Part shown: piece after piece, positions 1 to 7,168 of the stretch
How positions within the stretch are numbered: the first letter of the stretch is position 1
How the letters are laid out: every line of letters starts with the position of its first letter
Origin: Streptomyces sp. CNQ-509
GTDB taxonomy: Bacteria; Actinomycetota; Actinomycetes; Streptomycetales; Streptomycetaceae
NCBI RefSeq assembly: GCF_001011035.1
Contig: NZ_CP011492.1
Span: forward strand, 62,001-126,000
Reading direction: 5' to 3'
DNA length: 64,000 bases
The notes under the pieces: model-generated
Database searches by the model: none
Told to the model about the DNA's origin: nothing
The model's input: only the letters and a program-made list of their open reading frames with translations
Translations under genes and position numbers: made by a program

Positions 1-59
1 ACGGCGTCACCGAAGTACCGGCTTCCACCGGGACGGCCCGAGCGTTGCGGGCGTCATGG

Positions 60-959
60 CTAGGGCTTGCGCGCGAACACCCACCGGTTTCCCTCCAGCG
101 CGTCGTTGGGCTCGGGAAGGGGGCCGCGTCGGTGCCGGCGGGTGAAGTCGAAGGGCGTGTGCATCGAGGTGGACCAGCCCCTGGCCGTCAGGGCGCCGGC
201 GGAGTCGGGGCGTGGCCCCTTGTCGAAGAGGTTCAGCAGGTCGATGCCGATCTGCTCCCGCGTCGCCGTGTAGATCGGGCTGTCGCGGTACGCCTGCAGG
301 TCCTTCTCCAGCTTGGCCTCGAAGGCCAGAGCACTGCCTCCGGCGGTCAGCCTGTCCACCGTGTCGATGAGGTACGTCTCGGCGGGGCCCGGCAGGTAGA
401 AGAGGAGCCCTTCGGCCAGCCAGACACTCGGTGCGGCCGGGTCGAAGCCGACGGCGGTCAGCGCGCCGACCCAGTCCTCGCGCAAGTCGACCGGTACGGT
501 GACGCGCTTCGCCTTCGGGGCAGCCGACAGGTCCGTGAGCACCCGCTGCTTGAAGGCCAGCACGCCGGCCCTGTCGATCTCGAAGACGACGCAGTCGGAC
601 GGCAGATCCAGCCGGAAGGCGCGGGTGTCCAGCCCCGCTCCCAGCAGGACCACCTGGCGGGCGCCCGCACCGACCGACCGGAGGAGGAAGTCGTCAAGCG
701 CCCTCGTCCGCAGGCCGAAGTAGCGGGCGAACCGCCCCCACAGCGGGTTGGCGTCCCCGTCCCGGGCCTGCTCGATGCGCACCGGCCAGTCCGCACAGGC
801 AGGAGCTGCACGGACGAAGTGCTCCGCGTAGGCGTCCCGGGCCAGACAGTCATGGCGGTGGGTCTCGATGGCCCGTGCCGCGGAGACGAGGAGGGCCGTC
901 AGGCCCACACCTCCCTCCACGCCTTCCACGTCCGTGTGCTGGGGCGTCGTGCCTGCCAT
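60..959 (-). CDS. SAM-dependent methyltransferase, LCMT/TIGR00027-like
   Basis: Class I SAM methyltransferase of the leucine-carboxyl-methyltransferase-like family, common in actinomycetes; the usual substrate is a small-molecule carboxylate or hydroxyl. The SAM site shows as VLLGAGLDTRAFRLDLP near residue 100, followed by an acidic strand (FEIDRAGV) and the family motif SVWLAEGLLFYLP. The 299-aa length fits the family. The ATG at 959 is preceded by a GGAGG site; a GTG at 1043 overlapping the stop of the upstream dehydrogenase gene is a possible alternative that would add 28 residues. It is the last gene of a four-gene minus-strand run, so it may methylate the acid or alcohol made by the three upstream enzymes. 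That role is inference; the family call is firm. Confidence 0.85.
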   Translation of the reverse strand: MAGTTPQHTDVEGVEGGVGLTALLVSAARAIETHRHDCLARDAYAEHFVRAAPACADWPVRIEQARDGDANPLWGRFARYFGLRTRALDDFLLRSVGAGARQVVLLGAGLDTRAFRLDLPSDCVVFEIDRAGVLAFKQRVLTDLSAAPKAKRVTVPVDLREDWVGALTAVGFDPAAPSVWLAEGLLFYLPGPAETYLIDTVDRLTAGGSALAFEAKLEKDLQAYRDSPIYTATREQIGIDLLNLFDKGPRPDSAGALTARGWSTSMHTPFDFTRRHRRGPLPEPNDALEGNRWVFARKP

Positions 960-1039
960 GGTTCCTCCGTCGGCGGAAGTGGGGGATGAGGGATGCTCAC
1001 TGGTCGGATGGGGTGGGTCCTCGGTGCCGTGTGCGTCGC

Positions 1040-2146
1040 TCACCGGCTTGTTCTCTCCGGGAGCAGGACGGGTTTGACCACACGGCCCGCGTCCAAGTCT
1101 CGTTCGGCCTCGTTGATGCCGGCCAGCGGGTAGGTGCGGATCAGCTGGTCGAAGGGGAAGCGTCCGGCCTGCCACAGTCCGATCAGCCGGGGTATCAGCA
1201 CCCCGGGTACGGCGTCCCCTTCGCAGATGTGACGAATGCTGCGGCCGCCCTCGAGCATCCCCGGTTCGAGCGCCAGCGGAGTGTGGAGACGCGCCACCAG
1301 GCCGAGGGTGCCGGTGGGACGCAGGGCGTGCAGCGCCCTGTGGATGAGCGGGGGTGAGGCCGTGGTGTCCAGCGCGTACTGGGCGCCGCCGTCGGTCAGC
1401 CGCCGGATCCGTCCGGCCAGGTCTGGCGAGGCGGCAGGCAGGGGGGTCGCGCCGAACCGGTCGGCCGAGGCGAGCCTGTCAGGGTGCCGGTCGACGGCCA
1501 CGGTCAGAACGCCCGCGGCGGTGGCCGCCATCACCGCGGTCAGACCCACCGCTCCCGCCCCGAGGACTACGAGGGTGTCGCCGGGGCCGGCGCCGAAGGT
1601 GTTCAGTACGGCGCCGGCGCCGGTGAGGGCACCGCAGCCGAGGGGCCCGAGCAGTTCGAGCGGTAGTACGGGGTCGACCCGTACGGCGTTGCGAGCAGCA
1701 ACCAGGGCGTACTCGGCGAATGAGGACTGGCCGAACCACCTGGGTGCCAGTGCTTGACCGGTCGCGTCGGTGAGCCGTGGCGGTTCCTCCTTGCGCCCCC
1801 CGAAGAGATTGAGGGAGGCGAAGGAGTCGCAGTAGGCGGGGGCCGCGCCGCGGCAGGTCCGGCAGTGTCCGCAGGAGTCGAAGCTCAGCACGACGTGGTC
1901 CCCGACGCCGATCGCGGCGTCCGGGCCGCCCCCCGTCCGCACCACGACCCCGGCGCCCTCGTGGCCGAGGACGGCCGGCACCGGGCTCCGGCCGGCGGAT
2001 CTCCGGACCGCGAGATCGGTCCGGCACATCCCGGTGCCCGCGATCTCGACCAGGATCTCGCCGGCGGCGGGCTCCGTCCGCAGAACCACCTCCTCGACCG
2101 TGAACGGGTTCTCGTACGCGCGCAATACGGCTGCCTGGAACCTCAC
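1040..2146 (-). CDS. Zinc-dependent alcohol dehydrogenase, aryl-alcohol type
   Basis: Medium-chain NAD(P)-dependent alcohol dehydrogenase, most like aryl/benzyl-alcohol dehydrogenases. Catalytic zinc ligands are visible as Cys41 (GTGMCRTD) and His62-Glu63 (GHEGAG). The structural zinc loop has Cys92, 95, 98 and 106. The Rossmann motif is GAGAVGLTA. The 368-aa length is normal. Two GTG codons compete: one at 2152 overlaps the aldehyde dehydrogenase stop as GTGA but sits almost on the GGAGG; the one at 2146 is 7 nt from GGAGG and is preferred. Placed between an aldehyde dehydrogenase and a methyltransferase gene, it probably interconverts an aromatic or furanic alcohol and its aldehyde. Confidence 0.85.
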   Translation of the reverse strand: MRFQAAVLRAYENPFTVEEVVLRTEPAAGEILVEIAGTGMCRTDLAVRRSAGRSPVPAVLGHEGAGVVVRTGGGPDAAIGVGDHVVLSFDSCGHCRTCRGAAPAYCDSFASLNLFGGRKEEPPRLTDATGQALAPRWFGQSSFAEYALVAARNAVRVDPVLPLELLGPLGCGALTGAGAVLNTFGAGPGDTLVVLGAGAVGLTAVMAATAAGVLTVAVDRHPDRLASADRFGATPLPAASPDLAGRIRRLTDGGAQYALDTTASPPLIHRALHALRPTGTLGLVARLHTPLALEPGMLEGGRSIRHICEGDAVPGVLIPRLIGLWQAGRFPFDQLIRTYPLAGINEAERDLDAGRVVKPVLLPERTSR

Positions 2147-2148
2147 GG

Positions 2149-3552
2149 TCACGCCTCCTGCGGGCGGTGGACGACGAACGGCCGGAGGTTGCCGTACAGC
2201 CCCCACGGCCCGCCCGCGACGCCGACCCCGCTGTCCTTGACACCCGCGAAGGGCTGGGCGAGGGACAGTTCGGCGTGATGGTTGACCCAGGCCGTGCCGC
2301 ATTCGAGCCGCTCGGCCACCGCCTCGGCCCGGTCGAGATCGGTACCCCACACGGAGCCACCCAGTCCGAAGCCGGTGCCGTTGGCCGCGTCGACGGCTTC
2401 GTCGAGGCTCCGGTACGGGAGCACGGGCAGCACCGGTCCGAACTGCTCCCCGGTCACCACCGGAGCGCCGGGCGGCACGTCGGTGAGGATCGTGGGAGCG
2501 AAGAAGTAGCCCGGCCCGTCCAGCCGGTGGCCGCCCGCCGCCGCCCGGGCACCGTCCGCGAGAGCCTGCTGGGTGACCTGCTCGATCCGGGCCAGCTGCG
2601 GGGCGTTGTTGACCGGGCCCAGCCGGGCGTCGGGGTCGAGGCCGGCCCCGACGGTGACGGTCTTCGCGCACTGCGCGAGTGCTTCGACGACCTCGGCGTG
2701 CAATCCGGCCGGGGCGTAGACGCGTTTGACCGCCATGCAGACCTGCCCGCAGTTGCGAAAGGCCGCCCAGAACAGCCGGTCCACGATCCGGTCCACGTCG
2801 ACGTCGTCCAGCAGTACGGCAGCGTCGTTGCCGCCCAGCTCCAACGTGACCCGGGAGAGTGAGGCCGCCGCCGCTTCGGCGACGGTCCGCCCGGTGGAGA
2901 CCGAACCGGTGAAGGTGACGTGGCGGATGCCCGGATGGGAGGCGAGACGGGCACCGAGGGGTTCGCGGCCGGTGACGACGGTCAGGACGTCCTCGGGCAG
3001 GGCGGTAGCAAGGACGGAGTCGAGCAGCCGGGTGGCCAAGGGGGTGAACGGGGACGGTTTGAGGACCACGGTGTTGCCCGCCGCGAGCGCGGGAGCGAAC
3101 TTCGCCGCCGCGAGCTGGAGGGGAAAGTTCGACGGCACGATCGCGGCCACCGGCCCGAGCGATCGCCAGCGGACCTCGCTGCTCACCGGCCGGCCGTCGA
3201 CGATCCGCCGGGTTCTGGGGGCGAGGTCGGCGAAGTAACGCAGGCGGGCCGCCGTACGGGCGACCTCCGCGTACGACTCGGCCAGGGGTTTGCCCTGTTC
3301 CCGGGTGAGCAACCGTGCGAGGTCATCGCCGGCCGCCTCCACCGCGCCGGCCGCCATGCGCAACGCAGCGGTGCGTGCGGCGGGGTCGGCCCGCCAACCG
3401 GGCCAGGCCCGGTGGGCCCGGTCGACCACGGCGTCCAGCTCGTCCGGCTGCTGATCGGGAGCTTCGTCGAAAGCCTCCCCGGTGGCCGGGTCGACGACGG
3501 GGAAACGTATGGCCAGGCGTCCGGGGAAGCGAGCGGCCTCAGAGGTCGGCAT
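2149..3552 (-). CDS. Aldehyde dehydrogenase, benzaldehyde dehydrogenase-like
   Basis: NAD(P)-dependent aldehyde dehydrogenase superfamily member, oxidising an aldehyde to its acid. The catalytic cysteine is in FRNCGQVCMA near residue 270 and the general-base glutamate in VTLELGGND near residue 236. The N-terminal cofactor region contains PSNFPLQLAAAKFAPALAAG. The 467-aa length is slightly short but complete. The ATG follows a GAGGG site and lies 8 nt after the stop of the mfnB-like gene, and the downstream dehydrogenase gene overlaps or nearly abuts its stop, so the genes are almost certainly co-transcribed. With the alcohol dehydrogenase it could take a hydroxymethyl group to a carboxylate in two steps (inference). 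Confidence 0.87.
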   Translation of the reverse strand: MPTSEAARFPGRLAIRFPVVDPATGEAFDEAPDQQPDELDAVVDRAHRAWPGWRADPAARTAALRMAAGAVEAAGDDLARLLTREQGKPLAESYAEVARTAARLRYFADLAPRTRRIVDGRPVSSEVRWRSLGPVAAIVPSNFPLQLAAAKFAPALAAGNTVVLKPSPFTPLATRLLDSVLATALPEDVLTVVTGREPLGARLASHPGIRHVTFTGSVSTGRTVAEAAAASLSRVTLELGGNDAAVLLDDVDVDRIVDRLFWAAFRNCGQVCMAVKRVYAPAGLHAEVVEALAQCAKTVTVGAGLDPDARLGPVNNAPQLARIEQVTQQALADGARAAAGGHRLDGPGYFFAPTILTDVPPGAPVVTGEQFGPVLPVLPYRSLDEAVDAANGTGFGLGGSVWGTDLDRAEAVAERLECGTAWVNHHAELSLAQPFAGVKDSGVGVAGGPWGLYGNLRPFVVHRPQEA

Positions 3553-3560
3553 GACGGCCC

Positions 3561-4316
3561 TCAGTGCACGGAGGAGACGCCGACGGTGTGCTCTGCGGCG
3601 TGCCGGTCCATCTCCGCCCGGAAAGCGGCCACCAGATGCGGCTGGATTCTTCCGGTATTGCGGTCACCGCCCTCACAGACCGCTCCCCGCACGCCCACGA
3701 TGTCCGTACCGATGCGGGTCAGCGGACCGAGGTCGGCCTGCGTGACACTGCCCGCGAGAGCCGCGAGCCGGCCGGACGCGTGGGCCAGCCGGACGAACTC
3801 CGCACACACGTCCGGCAGTACGTGGTCGAACAACCGCGTCCCGTCCTTGACTGCGGTATCGAGCATGGCCGCGTCGGCGCCGGAGCGGGCGGCGATGTCG
3901 GGCACGGCGAGCGGATTGACGCAGCCGATCCGGTGGGCGTCGGCGTAGCCCGAGGCGACGACGAGCGCGTCCGGGCGGTGGTCCTTCACTGCCCGGACGA
4001 CCGCGCGCATGACCTCGATGCCCTGATCAGGCGTCGTGCATCCGTAGAGGCCGACTTTGATGTACGTGGCCCCGGAGACGACCGCGCCGAGTGCAGCCTG
4101 GGCTACCGTGCCGGGCTTGTACGGGACATCCCCCACGGTCGCGGACACCGGCTTGTCCGCCGGGACCGCGTCGCGGATCTCCCTGATGACCCAGGGGAAG
4201 TTCGCGCCGAGGGAGCCCTCGTCAGGCTTCTTGACGTCGACGATGTCGAGATGCTCCGCCGCTTTCGCGCAATCGAGAGCCTCCTCGACACCGTCCGGGG
4301 AGATGAGAAGCAACAC
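3561..4316 (-). CDS. mfnB: (5-formylfuran-3-yl)methyl phosphate synthase-like protein
   Basis: Resembles MfnB (DUF556), which in methanogens and methylotrophs condenses two molecules of glyceraldehyde-3-phosphate into 4-hydroxymethyl-2-furaldehyde phosphate, the furan of methanofuran. Family hallmarks are present: [20 protein letters not shown] near residues 23-42 with the Schiff-base type lysine, the SATVGD stretch, and [14 protein letters not shown] holding the Asp/Lys pair. The GTG at 4316 has AAGGAGG five bases upstream and gives 251 aa, close to the roughly 235 aa of the family. No other methanofuran or formaldehyde-oxidation gene is visible. It heads a tight run with oxidising and methylating enzymes, which suggests a furan metabolite rather than methanofuran itself (inference). 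Confidence 0.82.
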   Translation of the reverse strand: MLLLISPDGVEEALDCAKAAEHLDIVDVKKPDEGSLGANFPWVIREIRDAVPADKPVSATVGDVPYKPGTVAQAALGAVVSGATYIKVGLYGCTTPDQGIEVMRAVVRAVKDHRPDALVVASGYADAHRIGCVNPLAVPDIAARSGADAAMLDTAVKDGTRLFDHVLPDVCAEFVRLAHASGRLAALAGSVTQADLGPLTRIGTDIVGVRGAVCEGGDRNTGRIQPHLVAAFRAEMDRHAAEHTVGVSSVH

Positions 4317-4731
4317 CCTGACCTCCTTCGCCGCCAGTCCTCCGCCCGGCCAAGGGGCAGGGGACCGGGGTTCGCCTGGCTGATGTGCGGTGTGCTCATC
4401 ATTTCCGTCACTCTCGGGAACCGGGAGGGCGCACAGAGTACCCAGGATGTTCAGGCCCGCACCCACGCGCCGTTCATACCGGAGTAAACCATGCCATTGA
4501 TGATGATTCGTTCGGCTGGCGAACAGCTCACCTCTCCGGAGGTCCTCTTGGACGGACCGGGGCCAGAACCCCCTTGCCATGACGAGCGGTTCGCCCGCTT
4601 GGAGTCGGACGGCACCTGGGCGAACTTGCTGGAGCCCTCCCAGGTACGCGACGACGGTGCGTGTCTCGCCGTCGTTGGGGTACCCGGACGCGGCAGCAAC
4701 GCATTCATCGCCATGAACGGAGGTCAGCCTC
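4317..4731. other. Intergenic region upstream of the mfnB-like cassette
   Basis: About 415 bases separate the divergent mfnB-like and DUF6458 genes, so both promoters should lie here. I see no convincing gene. An inverted repeat with 8-bp arms (GTTCGCCC at 4589-4596 and GGGCGAAC at 4618-4625) is the only notable structure; its role is unknown. Confidence 0.4.
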
Positions 4732-4953
4732 ATGGGACTTGGCGGAAGCATTCTTCTGATGGCCGCGGGTGGCATTCTCGCCTTTGCCACCAACTGGGAC
4801 GTCAACGGTCTGGATGTCCAGGTGATGGGCTGGATCATGATGCTCGCCGGCTTCGTCGGCCTTGTCGTCATCTCCAGCGTGCAGCGCCGCCGCCGCGCGG
4901 TCGCGCCTCCCACCGAGGCGGTCGTCGAGGAGCGGCATCGCTACTACGAATAG
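4732..4953 (+). CDS. Small two-helix membrane protein, DUF6458-like
   Basis: A 73-aa protein with two hydrophobic helices (about residues 3-20 and 30-48), the second followed by a basic cluster QRRRRAV and an acidic-basic tail ending RHRYYE. This layout matches the small DUF6458 membrane proteins of Streptomyces, whose function is not known. The ATG is preceded by ACGGAGGTC, a strong ribosome binding site. It stands alone, divergent from the mfnB-like cassette. Confidence 0.75.
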   Translation: MGLGGSILLMAAGGILAFATNWDVNGLDVQVMGWIMMLAGFVGLVVISSVQRRRRAVAPPTEAVVEERHRYYE

Positions 4954-5245
4954 CGGCGCACGGCCACCGGTGTTCACATCCGCCGAGGCGTGGTACCCGC
5001 CCCTCGATGACGGACAAGCAGACGACGCTTATGCCATCGGACCAGCTCACCGGGCGAGGGAGTGACCCTCATCCGCACCGCGGGTCTGCTGCCGCACGCC
5101 GGCAGCGGAGGAGAAGCGTTGCCGGACGGCCGACGTGCCGCTCCCGTGGCGCAACCCCGGGATCCGGTGACCTTGTGGCGCCGGCCTCCCGGCACCGGGG
5201 ACGGCCGACGAGCGTTCGAACAGATCAGGGAGAGGACGATTCATC

Positions 5246-5542
5246 ATGGCAAGCACGCAGGGCAAGTTGCGCGAGCAGGTGGATACGGCTCGTGGCCGAC
5301 TGGGTGGCGGTGTCGAGGGCGTGAAAGACCGGGCCCAGAAGGGGGCCGCGGACGTCAAACGGGTCGTCGACGACAAGACGCCGGACCGGGTGCGTCACGC
5401 CGCGGGGCGCGCGGGCCATGTGGCCGAGCGGGCGGCCCGTACGGGGAAGAAGCGCCCGGTGCCGGCGGCGACCGCCGTCGGTGGTGCGGTGCTGGCGCTG
5501 GTCTTCCTGCTCTTCCGCCGTAGCCGGCGCAACGGCCGCTGA
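5246..5542 (+). CDS. Small membrane-anchored protein of unknown function
   Basis: A 98-aa protein with a charged, probably helical N-terminal two-thirds (repeated Gly/Arg/Asp/Ala-rich segments such as TARGRLGGGVEGVKDRAQ) and one C-terminal transmembrane helix around residues 73-90 (ATAVGGAVLALVFLLF), followed by a basic tail RRSRRNGR. The pattern suits a stress-associated or envelope-associated tail-anchored protein of actinomycetes, but I do not recognise a named family. The ATG has GGGAGAGG upstream. It is monocistronic as far as can be seen. Confidence 0.65.
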   Translation: MASTQGKLREQVDTARGRLGGGVEGVKDRAQKGAADVKRVVDDKTPDRVRHAAGRAGHVAERAARTGKKRPVPAATAVGGAVLALVFLLFRRSRRNGR

Positions 5543-5879
5543 GCGGGGCCGGCACCACCGGCACCGGTTTCTCGACGTCGCCCTTCCGGGCCCGGCGCTC
5601 CCCAGGTCGCTCTTCCGGCTAGGGGTCACGCCGGGCCCGGACGCCGGTGGCCCCGGCTGCCGCAGGTGCGTCGCGAAGCCGTTGCTCGGCCCGGTCACCT
5701 CCCGGTGAGTTTCCTGACTGGTCTGGCGGTGATGGCGTACTCGGTGAAGTGGCCACGTGCGGTGAACCCGAGGCGAGGTGGACGGGTTCGCCATCGGCGG
5801 ATGCCCGCCTCAAAGCCACGGCGCTCGTCCGCCAACTGAAATACTCGGTCTCGGCGCGGCGGTCTCGGCTCCTGCGTGG
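5543..5879. other. Intergenic region between convergent genes
   Basis: About 337 bases between the small membrane protein gene and the 3' end of the ADP-ribosylglycohydrolase gene. GC-rich direct repeats of CCGGCACC type occur just after 5543, but I see no convincing gene, RNA or classical terminator. Confidence 0.35.
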
Positions 5880-6887
5880 CTACTGGTCCCAGGCTGCGCC
5901 GAGCGCCAGCAGGCGCTCGCGGTACTCGATGACCTCGACCCATTCCGGCGGCCAGGCCGCCGCCCCGTGGCACGCGCCGGCGAACGCCCCGGCCAGCGCG
6001 GCAATCGAGTCGGAGTCCCCGCCGGAGTAGGCGCCGCGGCGCACGGCGGCCGGCGGGTCGTCGGGGTGCTGGAGGAAGCAGAACAGCGCGGTGGCGAACG
6101 CCTCCTCGGCGATCCACCCCTCGCCGGTGGCCAGGCAGGGGTCGGCGTCCGGATCGGCGTCCGGCAGCGCGGCCTCGACCCGGTCCAGGACGGCCAGGCA
6201 CTCCTGCCAGCCACGGGAGATGAAGGAGACCCGGTCCACATCCTGGGCGTGCTCGGCCAGATTGCCCAGCCAGTCGGCCCGGTACACCGTCCGGTTCGCC
6301 TCCGCGTAGGCACGCAGCAGAGGCAGCAAGTCCTGCGGGTCCGTGCCCTGGACCAGCAGGTGGACGGTGTGCGCGGTCACATCGCCGGCTGCCAGCGCGG
6401 TGGGGTGCCCGTGGGTGAGGCCCGACTGCAACTGGGCCGCGCCGGAGCGCTGTTCAGCACTCAGCCCCGGGACCAGGCCGATCGGTGCGACCCGCATGTT
6501 CGCCCCGCAGCCCTTGGACCCCACCACGCTCGCCCGCTGCCAGGGACCGCCCCGCTCCAGCGCCTCGCACGCGCGCAGGCACGTCCCCCCGGGAGCCCGG
6601 TTGTTCTCCGGCGAGTGATACCAGCTCAGGAAGTGCGCCCGCACCGGCGGTTCCATGCGCCCGGCGGTAAGCGGCCCGCCGGCCAGCACCGTGTGCAGCG
6701 CCTCGCCGAGGGCGAGCGTCATCTGCGTGTCGTCCGTGACGTACGCCGTGCCCGAGGAGACCGGCAGCGGGAGCGAACGCCACTCCCCGAACTCCGCCTC
6801 GATCTGGGCGAAAGTGTTGAACTCGGTGGGAAAGCCCATGGCATCCCCGATGGCCAGCCCCAGCAGTGCCCCCGTCGCACGCGTCAT
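5880..6887 (-). CDS. ADP-ribosylglycohydrolase family protein, DraG-like
   Basis: Cytoplasmic hydrolase of the DraG/ARH family, which removes ADP-ribose from proteins or small molecules using a two-metal centre. The metal-binding motifs are in place: GDAMGFPTEF at the N-terminus, YVTDDTQMTLALGEAL near residue 50, and GGDSDSIAALAGAFAGA near the C-terminus. The middle motif GCGANMRVAPIGLV also fits. The ATG at 6887 gives 335 aa; longer versions add low-complexity sequence without homology. No ADP-ribosyltransferase gene lies nearby, so the substrate cannot be inferred from context. No strong Shine-Dalgarno is visible ahead of the start. Confidence 0.85.
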   Translation of the reverse strand: MTRATGALLGLAIGDAMGFPTEFNTFAQIEAEFGEWRSLPLPVSSGTAYVTDDTQMTLALGEALHTVLAGGPLTAGRMEPPVRAHFLSWYHSPENNRAPGGTCLRACEALERGGPWQRASVVGSKGCGANMRVAPIGLVPGLSAEQRSGAAQLQSGLTHGHPTALAAGDVTAHTVHLLVQGTDPQDLLPLLRAYAEANRTVYRADWLGNLAEHAQDVDRVSFISRGWQECLAVLDRVEAALPDADPDADPCLATGEGWIAEEAFATALFCFLQHPDDPPAAVRRGAYSGGDSDSIAALAGAFAGACHGAAAWPPEWVEVIEYRERLLALGAAWDQ

Positions 6888-7120
6888 CCCGCACCCACCC
6901 CCAACGTCGTCCCGGTCCCCCGATCCTAGGAGGCCCGGGCAGCCCCGGCAGCGGCGCGCCCCCAGCCCCTCGGCGACCAGCCCGTCGCCCCACACGCCCA
7001 GCACCGCGCCACCCGCATCGTCCAGTTCCCGGCCCGAAGCGGAGTCGGCGAAGAAGGGCGCACGAGCGGCGGCAAGCGGCCTCGATGCCTCCCTTCAGCG
7101 CGACAACGGTCGGGCGCGCC

Positions 7121-7155
7121 GCGCGGGAGCCGGCCGGCTCGCCAAGCTCCCGCGC
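7121..7155 (-). terminator. Hairpin downstream of the rhamnosidase gene
   Basis: Perfect 10-bp arms, GCGCGGGAGC at 7121-7130 and GCTCCCGCGC at 7146-7155, with a 15-nt loop, lie 13 bases beyond the rhamnosidase stop. No U-run follows, as is common in Streptomyces terminators. Confidence 0.55.
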
Positions 7156-7168
7156 AGCAGCGCAGGCT

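Noticed and set aside
1..57. A further gene starting at an ATG near 57 on the minus strand
   Set aside because: The frame from that ATG meets a stop within 17 codons and has no binding site; too little sequence is available to judge.
960..1175. N-terminal extension of the methyltransferase
   Set aside because: The added residues are low-complexity and overlap the dehydrogenase gene in part; ATG at 959 has its own GGAGG.
2147..2671. N-terminal extension of the alcohol dehydrogenase to 543 aa
   Set aside because: The extension overlaps the aldehyde dehydrogenase gene and is out-of-frame translation of it; the true start has a good GGAGG.
60..4316. A polyketide or non-ribosomal-peptide cluster at the left end
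   Set aside because: Only tailoring-type enzymes are seen; no synthase, carrier protein or adenylation domain occurs in the window.
4589..4625. Riboswitch or regulatory RNA upstream of the mfnB-like cassette
   Set aside because: Only one 8-bp inverted repeat with a 21-nt loop is seen; no known riboswitch core is recognisable.
4317..4913. N-terminal extension of the mfnB-like protein to 450 aa
   Set aside because: The added residues match nothing and the GTG at 4316 has AAGGAGG at ideal distance.
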